DNA of 64,000 nt from Candidatus Merdivicinus intestinigallinarum. Lineage in GTDB: Bacteria > Bacillota > Clostridia > Oscillospirales > Ruminococcaceae. Shown here piece after piece: positions 41,971-48,242 of the stretch; within the stretch, counting starts at the first letter, position 1; each line of letters begins with the position of its first letter. The stretch lies in NCBI GenBank assembly GCA_018713335.1, contig DVOW01000025.1, positions 163,486-227,485 of the forward strand, given 5' to 3'. A program made the translations under genes and the position numbers. The notes under the pieces are model-generated. The model was not told the DNA's origin. It saw only the letters and a list, made by a program, of their open reading frames with translations, and searched no databases.

Positions 41971-42020
41971 AAAATTTTTAACCGTCATTTTGCCTTGCAA
42001 AATAACGGCGCGGGGTCATC
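41931..42020 (+). repeat. Multi-hairpin dispersed element, copy G, left part
   Basis: CTGCTTTGCTTCCGCAAATG to the first hairpin (CCGTCATTTTGC...GCAAAATAACGG) and CGCGGGGTCATC. It overlaps the end of the HTH gene. At 42020 it is cut by a group III unit; the right part resumes at 42141. Confidence 0.8.
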
Positions 42021-42047
42021 TTTGTAGGGGCCGGGTTTCCCGGCCCG
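42021..42047 (+). repeat. TTGTAGGGG palindromic repeat (group III) inside copy G
   Basis: TTTGTAGGGGCCGGGTTTCC then CGGCCCG. It marks the start of about 120 bases that interrupt copy G; palindromes GGGGAACCCC-type and CAACAGTCC-ACC-GGACTGTTG follow. Confidence 0.75.
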
Positions 42048-42140
42048 TCAAGGTACTTGGGGAACCCCTTGATAGGGTTCCCCACGGTTCAACAGTCCAC
42101 CGGACTGTTGAACCTCCCCTCCTGATCTTTTGGTAACATG

Positions 42141-42239
42141 GAGATTTCGCTCGTTGCGACGAGCGACCGAGGGCTTTGCCCTCTGGACTCCCGCCACCTT
42201 TTAAAAAAGGTGGACGAAAATTTTTATTTTTCTCTTTCG
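42141..42239 (+). repeat. Multi-hairpin dispersed element, copy G, right part
   Basis: The last three hairpins are CGCTCGTTGCGACGAGCG, GAGGGCTTTGCCCTC and CCACCTTTTAAAAAAGGTGG, then ACGAAAATTTTTATTTTTC. The fourth-hairpin stem again differs from the other copies yet pairs fully. Confidence 0.8.
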
Positions 42240-42249
42240 TTATGTCCGC

Positions 42250-42284
42250 AAAAAACGAGGGAGCGCATGTGCTCCCTCGTTTTT
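42250..42284 (-). terminator. Terminator of the amino acid ABC operon (minus strand)
   Basis: AAAAACGAGGGAGC / GCTCCCTCGTTTTT arms with a short GCATGT loop. T-tracts occur on both strands, so it can work in both directions; it overlaps the ATPase stop codon. Confidence 0.9.
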
Positions 42285-43008
42285 ACAACACTTTGGACAG
42301 AAATTCCTTGGCACGGGGGTTCTGCGGATTGCTGAAAAAGTCCGCCGGGTCATTGGACTCTTCCATGATAATGCCTTCGTCCATGAACAGAACCCGGTTG
42401 GCCACTTCTTTGGCAAAGCCCATTTCATGGGTGACGCAGACCATGGTCATGCCGTCGTCCGCCAGATCTTTCATCAGCTGCAAAACCTCGCCCACCATTT
42501 CCGGGTCCAGGGCGGAGGTGGGCTCGTCAAAGAGCATCACGTCCGGGTTCATGGCCAGCGCCCGGACAATGGCGATGCGCTGTTTCTGACCGCCGGAAAG
42601 CATGGCCGGGTAGGCTTTGGCTTTGTCCGCCAGGCCGATGCGCCCCAGCAGGGTCATGGCCTTTTCCTCGGCCTCCGCTTTGGACTGGAGTTTCAGGGTG
42701 GTGGGGGCCAGGGTGATGTTCTGCAAAATGGTCAGGTGCGGGAACAGGTTAAAGTGCTGGAACACCATCCCCATTTTCCGCCGGAGCCGGTCGATGTCGC
42801 ATTTTGGGGTGTTGATCTGCTCCCCCTCGAACCATATTTCCCCGGAGGTGGGGATTTCCAGCAGGTTTAAACAGCGCAGGAAGGTGCTTTTTCCCGACCC
42901 GGAAGGGCCGATCACCACAACTTTATCCCCTTTGTTGATGGTGGTGGTGATATTCTTTAAAACCTCCAAGCTGCCGAAGGACTTGGTGAGGCCGTTAATT
43001 TCGATCAC
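42283..43008 (-). CDS. Polar amino acid ABC transporter, ATP-binding subunit
   Basis: This 241-residue ATPase has Walker [11 protein letters not shown]-loop [17 protein letters not shown], signature LSGGQKQR, Walker [15 protein letters not shown] and switch [11 protein letters not shown], the pattern of the GlnQ/HisP family. A TTG further upstream is in frame, but AAAGGAGG ten bases ahead points to the GTG at 43008. It overlaps the permease gene by 14 bases. Third gene of a binding protein-permease-ATPase operon. Confidence 0.93.
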   Translation of the reverse strand: MIEINGLTKSFGSLEVLKNITTTINKGDKVVVIGPSGSGKSTFLRCLNLLEIPTSGEIWFEGEQINTPKCDIDRLRRKMGMVFQHFNLFPHLTILQNITLAPTTLKLQSKAEAEEKAMTLLGRIGLADKAKAYPAMLSGGQKQRIAIVRALAMNPDVMLFDEPTSALDPEMVGEVLQLMKDLADDGMTMVCVTHEMGFAKEVANRVLFMDEGIIMEESNDPADFFSNPQNPRAKEFLSKVL

Positions 43009-43711
43009 TTTGACGCAGCCTCCTTTCAAGGCAGTTGACGCCGGCCTGGAGGATCAGCACCAGGACCAGGTAAATGACCGCCACGGCGATCAGCGGCAGG
43101 AACGCTTCATAGGTGCGGCTGCGGATGATGTCGCCGCCTTTGGTCAGGTCCTGGAGCCCGATGTAGCCCGCCACGGAAGTTTCCTTTAACAGGGTAATCA
43201 TTTCGTTGCCCAGGGCGGGAAGGACGTTTTTGACCGCCTGGGGCATGATGATTTTCCAGGTAGTCTGGGTGTAGTTGAGGCCTAAGCTGCGGCCGGCTTC
43301 CATCTGGCCCGGGTCGATGCTCATGATGCCGGAACGGAAGATTTCCGCCACATAGGCCGCCGAGTTCAAGCCAAAGGCGATAATGGCCACCAGGATGATG
43401 TTGATGTCCACCGCGGCAAAGATGACGAAGTAAATGATCATCAGCTGGACCACCACAGGGGTGCCCCTGATAACGGTGAGGTAGAGCTTGGCGATGGCGT
43501 TTAAAAATTTCAGGTTGCCCGTTTTGTCATGAGTGGTGCGGACAAGCGCGATGAGGAAGCCCAGGACAACGCCTAAAATCAAGGCTCCCAGCGTAATGAG
43601 CAGTGTGTTGGTCAGGCCGGTGGTCAGGTATTTCCAGCGGTAATCCTTGACAAAGTTGTCATAAAAGGAATTGCCGAAATCCACGAACCAGGCCGCAATC
43701 GAATCCAGCAA
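42995..43711 (-). CDS. Polar amino acid ABC transporter, permease
   Basis: This 238-residue protein has five membrane segments. It contains the HEAT-type permease box [17 protein letters not shown] near the middle and the EAA-like loop [23 protein letters not shown], which docks on the ATPase. This is the His/Glu/Gln/Arg/opine permease family. The TTG at 43711 is chosen as start because AAAAGGGGG sits six bases upstream; the frame extends to 43735 without a better site. It is 79 bases downstream of the binding protein gene, after a stable hairpin. Confidence 0.9.
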   Translation of the reverse strand: MLDSIAAWFVDFGNSFYDNFVKDYRWKYLTTGLTNTLLITLGALILGVVLGFLIALVRTTHDKTGNLKFLNAIAKLYLTVIRGTPVVVQLMIIYFVIFAAVDINIILVAIIAFGLNSAAYVAEIFRSGIMSIDPGQMEAGRSLGLNYTQTTWKIIMPQAVKNVLPALGNEMITLLKETSVAGYIGLQDLTKGGDIIRSRTYEAFLPLIAVAVIYLVLVLILQAGVNCLERRLRQSDRN

Positions 43712-43738
43712 GTCGATCCCCCTTTTCTGATACAAGGC

Positions 43739-43773
43739 AAGGGACAGAAGGATCGAGCCTGCTTCTGTCCCTT
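43739..43773 (-). promoter_or_regulatory. Intercistronic hairpin between the binding protein and permease genes
   Basis: Perfect 12-base arms AAGGGACAGAAG / CTTCTGTCCCTT with an 11-base loop and no T-tract. The place and shape fit an mRNA-protecting hairpin that raises binding-protein output over permease output. Confidence 0.65.
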
Positions 43774-43790
43774 AGATGATAAGTCAAATC

Positions 43791-44696
43791 TTACTCGGCG
43801 GCCGCGTCTTTGACGATAACCACCTGGATACCGGTGCAGTAGGAATCCGTGAAGCTCACGTTTTCTTCCCGGTCAGGGGTTACGGTCATGCCGGCCGCGC
43901 CGAAGTCCGCTTTGCCGGACTGAACGGCAGGAATGATGGAGTCAAAGGCCATATCGGTCACTTCCAGCTCCATGCCCAGCTTGTCGCAGATAGCCCGGGC
44001 AAAATCTACATCCAGGCCCACGATTTTATCTTCGCCGGAAGAACTGTCGTGATATTCGTAGGGAGGGAACTCGGCGTTGGTGGCCATGGTCAGGGTGCCG
44101 TTGTAGGTGATCCCTTCGGGGGAGGTGTAAGGCTCAGCGCCTTCCACGCCGTTAATGTAGTAATCCAGCAGCTGCTGAAGGGTGCCGTCCTCTTTCAGCT
44201 CCCCAATGGCGGTGTTGAACTGCTCCAGAAGCTCGGTGTTGTCTTTGGCGATGCAGATGGCGTAATCCTCTTCCGTGTAAGCGGAGTCCAGAATCACCAG
44301 GCCCTCATTTTCCTCTACAAAGACCTTAGCGGGTTCGTTGTCGATGACCACGGCGTCCAGCTTATCCTGGAGCAGGGCCTGGACAGCCTCCATGCCCTTG
44401 CTGTAGCGGGTCAGTTCCGCACTGCCCAGCAGGCCGTCCTGAATATCGCCGTCGATGTACTGGTCGCCGGTGGTGCCCAGCTGTACGCCGATGCGGGCGT
44501 CGGTGAGGACCTCAGTGGGGTCCTGGGCAGCCGCATTGCCGGAAGTTTCGGCGGCAGATTCTTCAGAGGAAGATTCCGCAGCGGAGGAGGACTCGGTTTC
44601 GGCGGAGGAGCTGCTGCCGGTATCGCCGGAGCAGGATGCCAGGGAAACGCACATGGCCGCAGCCAGGAACGCGGCCAGGATCTTTTTCAGTTTCAT
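43791..44696 (-). CDS. Amino acid-binding lipoprotein, circularly permuted SBP_bac_3 fold
   Basis: This 301-residue protein has a lipoprotein signal with lipobox LASC (Cys22) and a Ser/Glu/Ala-rich linker to about 62. The domain order is reversed relative to the family. Residues 67-181 (RIGVQLGTTGD, AVVIDNEPAKVFVEENEGL, DNTELLEQFNTAIGEL) correspond to the usual C-terminal part. Residues 200-296 (LTMATNAEFPPYEY, VGLDVDFARAICDKLG, MAFDSIIPAVQSGKADFG, MTVTPDRE) correspond to the usual N-terminal part. A linker at about 182-199 joins the normal ends. Ligand residues Thr75/76, Asp119 and Arg276 are kept, so it should still bind an amino acid. The ATG at 44696 follows AAAGGATGG. Confidence 0.9.
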   Translation of the reverse strand: MKLKKILAAFLAAAMCVSLASCSGDTGSSSSAETESSSAAESSSEESAAETSGNAAAQDPTEVLTDARIGVQLGTTGDQYIDGDIQDGLLGSAELTRYSKGMEAVQALLQDKLDAVVIDNEPAKVFVEENEGLVILDSAYTEEDYAICIAKDNTELLEQFNTAIGELKEDGTLQQLLDYYINGVEGAEPYTSPEGITYNGTLTMATNAEFPPYEYHDSSSGEDKIVGLDVDFARAICDKLGMELEVTDMAFDSIIPAVQSGKADFGAAGMTVTPDREENVSFTDSYCTGIQVVIVKDAAAE

Positions 44697-44710
44697 ATTC
44701 AAACCCATCC

Positions 44711-44745
44711 TTTACTGTAAATATTCATTTACTGTGAATTTTCAT
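44711..44745 (-). promoter_or_regulatory. Tandem direct repeats in the leader of the amino acid ABC operon
   Basis: Two 17-base near-copies, TTTACTGTAAATATTCA and TTTACTGTGAATTTTCA, lie 18 bases apart between the promoter and the start codon. The first contains the palindrome TTTACTGTAAA. They could be an operator, perhaps for an amino-acid-responsive repressor; the regulator is unknown. Confidence 0.5.
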
Positions 44746-44759
44746 TTGGTATATTCCAT

Positions 44760-44788
44760 ACTTTAGCACATCCTTTCGGGAATTGCAA
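44760..44788 (-). promoter_or_regulatory. Promoter of the amino acid ABC operon
   Basis: Minus strand: TTGCAA (44788-44783), a 17-base spacer and TAAAGT (44765-44760). Confidence 0.6.
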
Positions 44789-45049
44789 GGGGATTTTTCA
44801 AAAAATCTGCATATATTTCAAAGTTTATACATAATGACGGCTTTTTTCTTGCACGGAATCCGGTTTTTGTGGGTTTTACAAACAGAGAAAAACTGAATAA
44901 AATTGAATATATAATAATATTATTGCATAAAATTTGAATATAAATTAAAATATCCGGAATATTCTGTATATTCATATCTTCAACTGCTCCCCGTCAAAAA
45001 TTTTGAAGTTTTCTTGGCTATTTTTTTGCGTGGATTTTTATAAAAATTC
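44789..45049. other. AT-rich intergenic region between two ABC operons
   Basis: This spacer is markedly richer in A and T than its surroundings, with runs such as TATAATAATATTATT. I find no gene, repeat copy or clear hairpin array in it. It separates divergently read transport operons and may hold further control sites. Confidence 0.6.
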
Positions 45050-45078
45050 TTTACAATAGAATGATATTTTGATAAAAT
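45050..45078 (+). promoter_or_regulatory. Promoter of the zinc-ribbon ABC exporter cluster
   Basis: TTTACA (45050-45055), a 17-base spacer and TAAAAT (45073-45078). Confidence 0.6.
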
Positions 45079-45087
45079 AAGTTTGTA

Positions 45088-45138
45088 TCGTGTGCATACG
45101 GCTGCATGAACACACGATGGGACGCCGGGTTTCCCGGC
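45088..45138 (+). promoter_or_regulatory. Structured 5-prime leader of the ABC exporter cluster
   Basis: Two hairpins lie in a leader of about 135 bases: TCGTGTG / CACACGA (45088-45117) with a 16-base loop, and GCCGGG-TTT-CCCGGC (45124-45138). I could not match it to a known riboswitch. The second hairpin resembles the core of the group III repeats. Confidence 0.4.
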
Positions 45139-45220
45139 ACGGAGGGGATTATCAAAAACAAGAGAGAAAAGAAAACCAGAAAAACAGAGAAAAGCCATTT
45201 GTGATAAAGGAGGTGCTGGA

Positions 45221-47491
45221 GTGTTCTTTATCGAGCTGCCGGAATCAGTGAAACAGGCCTACGCGGAACGGGGCGTTTCTGAAGCAAAGATCCGCTACAC
45301 GGCAAAGGCCGATGTTTCAAAAGAAAATCAATATGAAGATATTTACCTGGCTTTGACAGAACACGGGCTGTGCATCCTCTGGGGCCATGAGAGATTCGTG
45401 GACCAGAAGGGCAAGGAAACGGAGATCCATTTCCGGGTGAGCTGCTACCGGGAGATCCCTCTTGGGGACATCCGGGAGATCATCATCGACAGGTTGTATA
45501 CCGTATCTTCTTTCATTGTCAAGACAGAGAAGGAGGAGCTTCTGGTATGCAGGCTGTCGATTTCGTTTGTGGGGCTGTTTGAGAAATTTAAAAGCCGGAT
45601 CTTGGCCATGCGGGACCACGAGCCCATCGACGACAGCGGGTTAAAAGACGAGCATAAATGCTGCCCCAAATGCAAGCGCCCTTACCCCAACCAGGAACGG
45701 AAGGTCTGCCCCAACTGCTTGAGCAGCCGGGCGTCCTTTCTGCGGCTTTTAAAGGAATATCTTTCCTTTAAAAAAGAAGCGGCGCTGATTTTTGTCATGA
45801 TGCTTTTAAGCAGCGTACTGACCCTGATTGTGCCGCTGTTCAGCTCCCAGATGTTCTACGACCAGGTCCTGACCCCGCCGGGGGATGGGACCGGGCGGTT
45901 TTACGGGATGCTTTTGCAGATGATTTTGGCGATCTTTGCCATCAAGCTGTTTTCCACGGCCTTCAGTTCCGTGTACGGCATCGTCCTCAGCAAGATCTCC
46001 TGCCAAGTGCTCCACAATCTGCGGGTGAAGATCTTTTCGTCCATGCAGCGGCTTTCGGTGAACTTTTTCGCCAGCAAGGCCACCGGCACTTTGATGACCC
46101 GCATCGACGACGACGCCGACTGGCTTTACTGGTTCTTTGTGGACATCGTGCCCATGTACATCGTCAGCGGCCTGACCTTGATCGGCCTGATCATCGTCAT
46201 GTGCACCATCAGCCTGCCCCTGACCCTGCTGATCTTCGCTTCCACCTTAGCGGTGGGACTGCTGATCACCCGGGCGGAAAAGCGCTTGAAGCAGCTGCAA
46301 AGAAAACAGCACCGGGCTATCCGTTCCATGAAATCTGCTGTTACGGACTCCTTAGGTGGCCAGAAGGTGGTCAAGTCCTTTGCCCGGGAGGAACAGGAAG
46401 TGAGCCGCTTTGCCGGGAAGAACCAGGGCTACTGGCAGTCCCGGATGAACATCGGCTACTATAACGCCGCCCATTTCCCGGTGATGCGGATGATCTACCG
46501 GATGTCGGAGGTGGTGTTCCTGGGCCTGGGCGCTATTTTCGCCATCCAGGGGCATCTGACCCTAGGGGGGCTCACGGCCCTGGTGGCCTATGCCGACATG
46601 ACCCTAAACTGCATCCAGTACTTTTTAAACTCCGCGAACCCGGCGGCCAGAGCTATGGATTCCGCCTCCCGAATGTTTGAAATTTTGGATACGGAGCCTT
46701 CCGTCCGGGAAAAGGAAAACCCGGTGCGGATGCCGGAAATGAAGGGAAACATCTCCGCCCGGAATATCAGCTTTGAATACGAGGTGGGCCGCCCGGTCAT
46801 TAAAAATGTCAGCTTCGATGTGGAAGCGGGCCAGATGATCGGCCTGGTGGGCAAGACCGGCGCAGGGAAATCCACCATCATCAACCTGATCTCCCGGCTT
46901 TACGACGTCACCGAAGGGGAGATCACCATTGACGGGGTGAACATCCGGGACATTGCCTTTGCGGATCTGCGGAAAAACATCGGCATCGTCACCCAGGAAA
47001 CCTACCTGTTTATGGGGACCATCGCCGACAACATCCGCTACGCCAAGCCGGACGCTTCCCTGGAGGAGGTTGTGGCGGCGGCCAAAGCGGCTTTCGCCCA
47101 CGATTTTATCGCCCGGTTCCCGGAAGGGTACGACACCAAGGTGGGAAACGGCGGCGTGCAGCTTTCCGGCGGCGAAAGACAGCGGATCTCCATCGCCCGG
47201 GCCATTCTGCAGAACCCGCCCATCCTGATTTTAGACGAAGCCACCGCCGCCATGGACACCCAGACGGAACGGAACATCCAGTCGGCCATTGAAAAGCTGC
47301 GGTCCGGGAAAACCATCATTTCCATCGCCCATAGGCTTTCCACCCTGCGGGACGCCGACCGGCTGGCGGTCATCGACGACGGGAAGCTCTGCGAAAGCGG
47401 CACTCATCAGGAACTGCTGGAAAAACGGGGCGTGTACTTTAATCTGCATAAGATTCAGCTGGATTCCTTAAAGTTTATTAATCAAGAGTAA
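45221..47491 (+). CDS. ABC exporter with N-terminal PH-like and zinc-ribbon domains (first of pair)
   Basis: This 756-residue protein is about 170 residues longer than a normal half-exporter. Residues 1 to about 140 are a beta-rich domain that looks PH-like; next is a zinc ribbon (CCPKC at about 146-150 and CPNC at about 163-166). Six membrane segments and an ATPase domain follow: Walker A GKTGAGKST, signature LSGGERQR, Walker B ILILDEATAAMD and switch SIAHRLST, all intact. The GTG start at 45221 has AAAGGAGGTG ahead. It probably dimerises with the exporter at 48243, which has the same plan. Related exporters are linked to cyanophycin loci elsewhere. Confidence 0.85.
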   Translation: MFFIELPESVKQAYAERGVSEAKIRYTAKADVSKENQYEDIYLALTEHGLCILWGHERFVDQKGKETEIHFRVSCYREIPLGDIREIIIDRLYTVSSFIVKTEKEELLVCRLSISFVGLFEKFKSRILAMRDHEPIDDSGLKDEHKCCPKCKRPYPNQERKVCPNCLSSRASFLRLLKEYLSFKKEAALIFVMMLLSSVLTLIVPLFSSQMFYDQVLTPPGDGTGRFYGMLLQMILAIFAIKLFSTAFSSVYGIVLSKISCQVLHNLRVKIFSSMQRLSVNFFASKATGTLMTRIDDDADWLYWFFVDIVPMYIVSGLTLIGLIIVMCTISLPLTLLIFASTLAVGLLITRAEKRLKQLQRKQHRAIRSMKSAVTDSLGGQKVVKSFAREEQEVSRFAGKNQGYWQSRMNIGYYNAAHFPVMRMIYRMSEVVFLGLGAIFAIQGHLTLGGLTALVAYADMTLNCIQYFLNSANPAARAMDSASRMFEILDTEPSVREKENPVRMPEMKGNISARNISFEYEVGRPVIKNVSFDVEAGQMIGLVGKTGAGKSTIINLISRLYDVTEGEITIDGVNIRDIAFADLRKNIGIVTQETYLFMGTIADNIRYAKPDASLEEVVAAAKAAFAHDFIARFPEGYDTKVGNGGVQLSGGERQRISIARAILQNPPILILDEATAAMDTQTERNIQSAIEKLRSGKTIISIAHRLSTLRDADRLAVIDDGKLCESGTHQELLEKRGVYFNLHKIQLDSLKFINQE

Positions 47492-47537
47492 CCACTCATA
47501 ATCGGTAAGGACGATTTCTGCATTTGGAATACCAATT

Positions 47538-47667
47538 TTGTAGGGGCCGGGTCGCCCGGCCCGTATTTTCAAAGCCAGATGAACCGGATTGTAGGGGAGC
47601 GCAGTGCGGCTGCCTTTCCAGGATGTTTCCAGTGATACGCGGGCGGCCGATGACCGCCCCCTACAAA
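47538..47667. repeat. Cluster of three TTGTAGGGG-type palindromic repeats (group III)
   Basis: Units at 47538-47563 (plus; GGGCCGGG-TCG-CCCGGCCC core), 47590-47615 (plus, diverged) and 47640-47667 (minus; TTGTAGGGGGCGGTCATCGG on that strand). They lie in the gap between the first exporter and the DUF1854 gene. Confidence 0.75.
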
Positions 47668-47717
47668 TCATACTGGCGGGCATAAACGGAAGGAATCCGC
47701 TTCAGAAAGGAGCTTTT

Positions 47718-48215
47718 ATGAGCGATTTTGCATATCTATCCCCAGGGGAACTGAGCTTTTCCCTGGATCAAAACGGCATCCTCTCCCTGGATTACCAGGG
47801 GAACCATTACGAAGGAGCGCAGCTGGTGCGGCTCTTTCCCTTCCAGAACCCGGAGGGGATGCTGTCGGTTTCCATACAGGACGGGGACTCCCGGAAGGAG
47901 CTGGGGATCATCGAGACTCTTTCCCAGCTGGCCCCGGCCCAAAGGGAAACCCTGCAAAACTATCTGCGCTACAAATACTTTATCCCCAACATCGAAAAAA
48001 TCGGGAAGATCGAGGAGAAGCTGGGGTATGTTTACATGGACATCACCACGGTTTTAGGCCCCAAAACCATCTGCATCGCCGATGTGACCTCCAACCTGCG
48101 GCTGGTGGGGGAGTCCTCCGTCACCATTGTGGACGTCCAGGGCAACCGGTACGCCATTGAGGACATTGACAAACTGAGCCGGGAAAACCGGCAGAAAATC
48201 GAACTTTACATTTAG
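47718..48215 (+). CDS. DUF1854 family protein
   Basis: This 165-residue soluble protein matches DUF1854: LVRLFPFQNPEGMLSVSIQDGD, KELGIIETLSQL, RYKYFIPNIEKI and a last strand-turn IVDVQGNRYAIEDIDKLS. The family is of unknown function. In proteobacteria it is encoded beside a special ABC exporter in cyanophycin gene clusters. Here it lies exactly between two such exporters, so a role as a regulatory or adaptor subunit is likely. The ATG at 47718 has GAAAGGAGC ahead; the longer upstream frame is repeat DNA. Confidence 0.85.
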   Translation: MSDFAYLSPGELSFSLDQNGILSLDYQGNHYEGAQLVRLFPFQNPEGMLSVSIQDGDSRKELGIIETLSQLAPAQRETLQNYLRYKYFIPNIEKIGKIEEKLGYVYMDITTVLGPKTICIADVTSNLRLVGESSVTIVDVQGNRYAIEDIDKLSRENRQKIELYI

Positions 48216-48242
48216 TCCCCCGAAAGAAAGGGAGGGATCTTC

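Noticed and set aside
45085..45140. Known riboswitch in the leader of the exporter cluster
   Set aside because: I compared it by eye with guanidine, glycine and cyclic-di-GMP types and found no convincing conserved core.
25399..47667. CRISPR array formed by the short palindromic repeats
   Set aside because: The units are scattered, not regularly spaced, vary in their arms and occur in both orientations; no cas genes are present.
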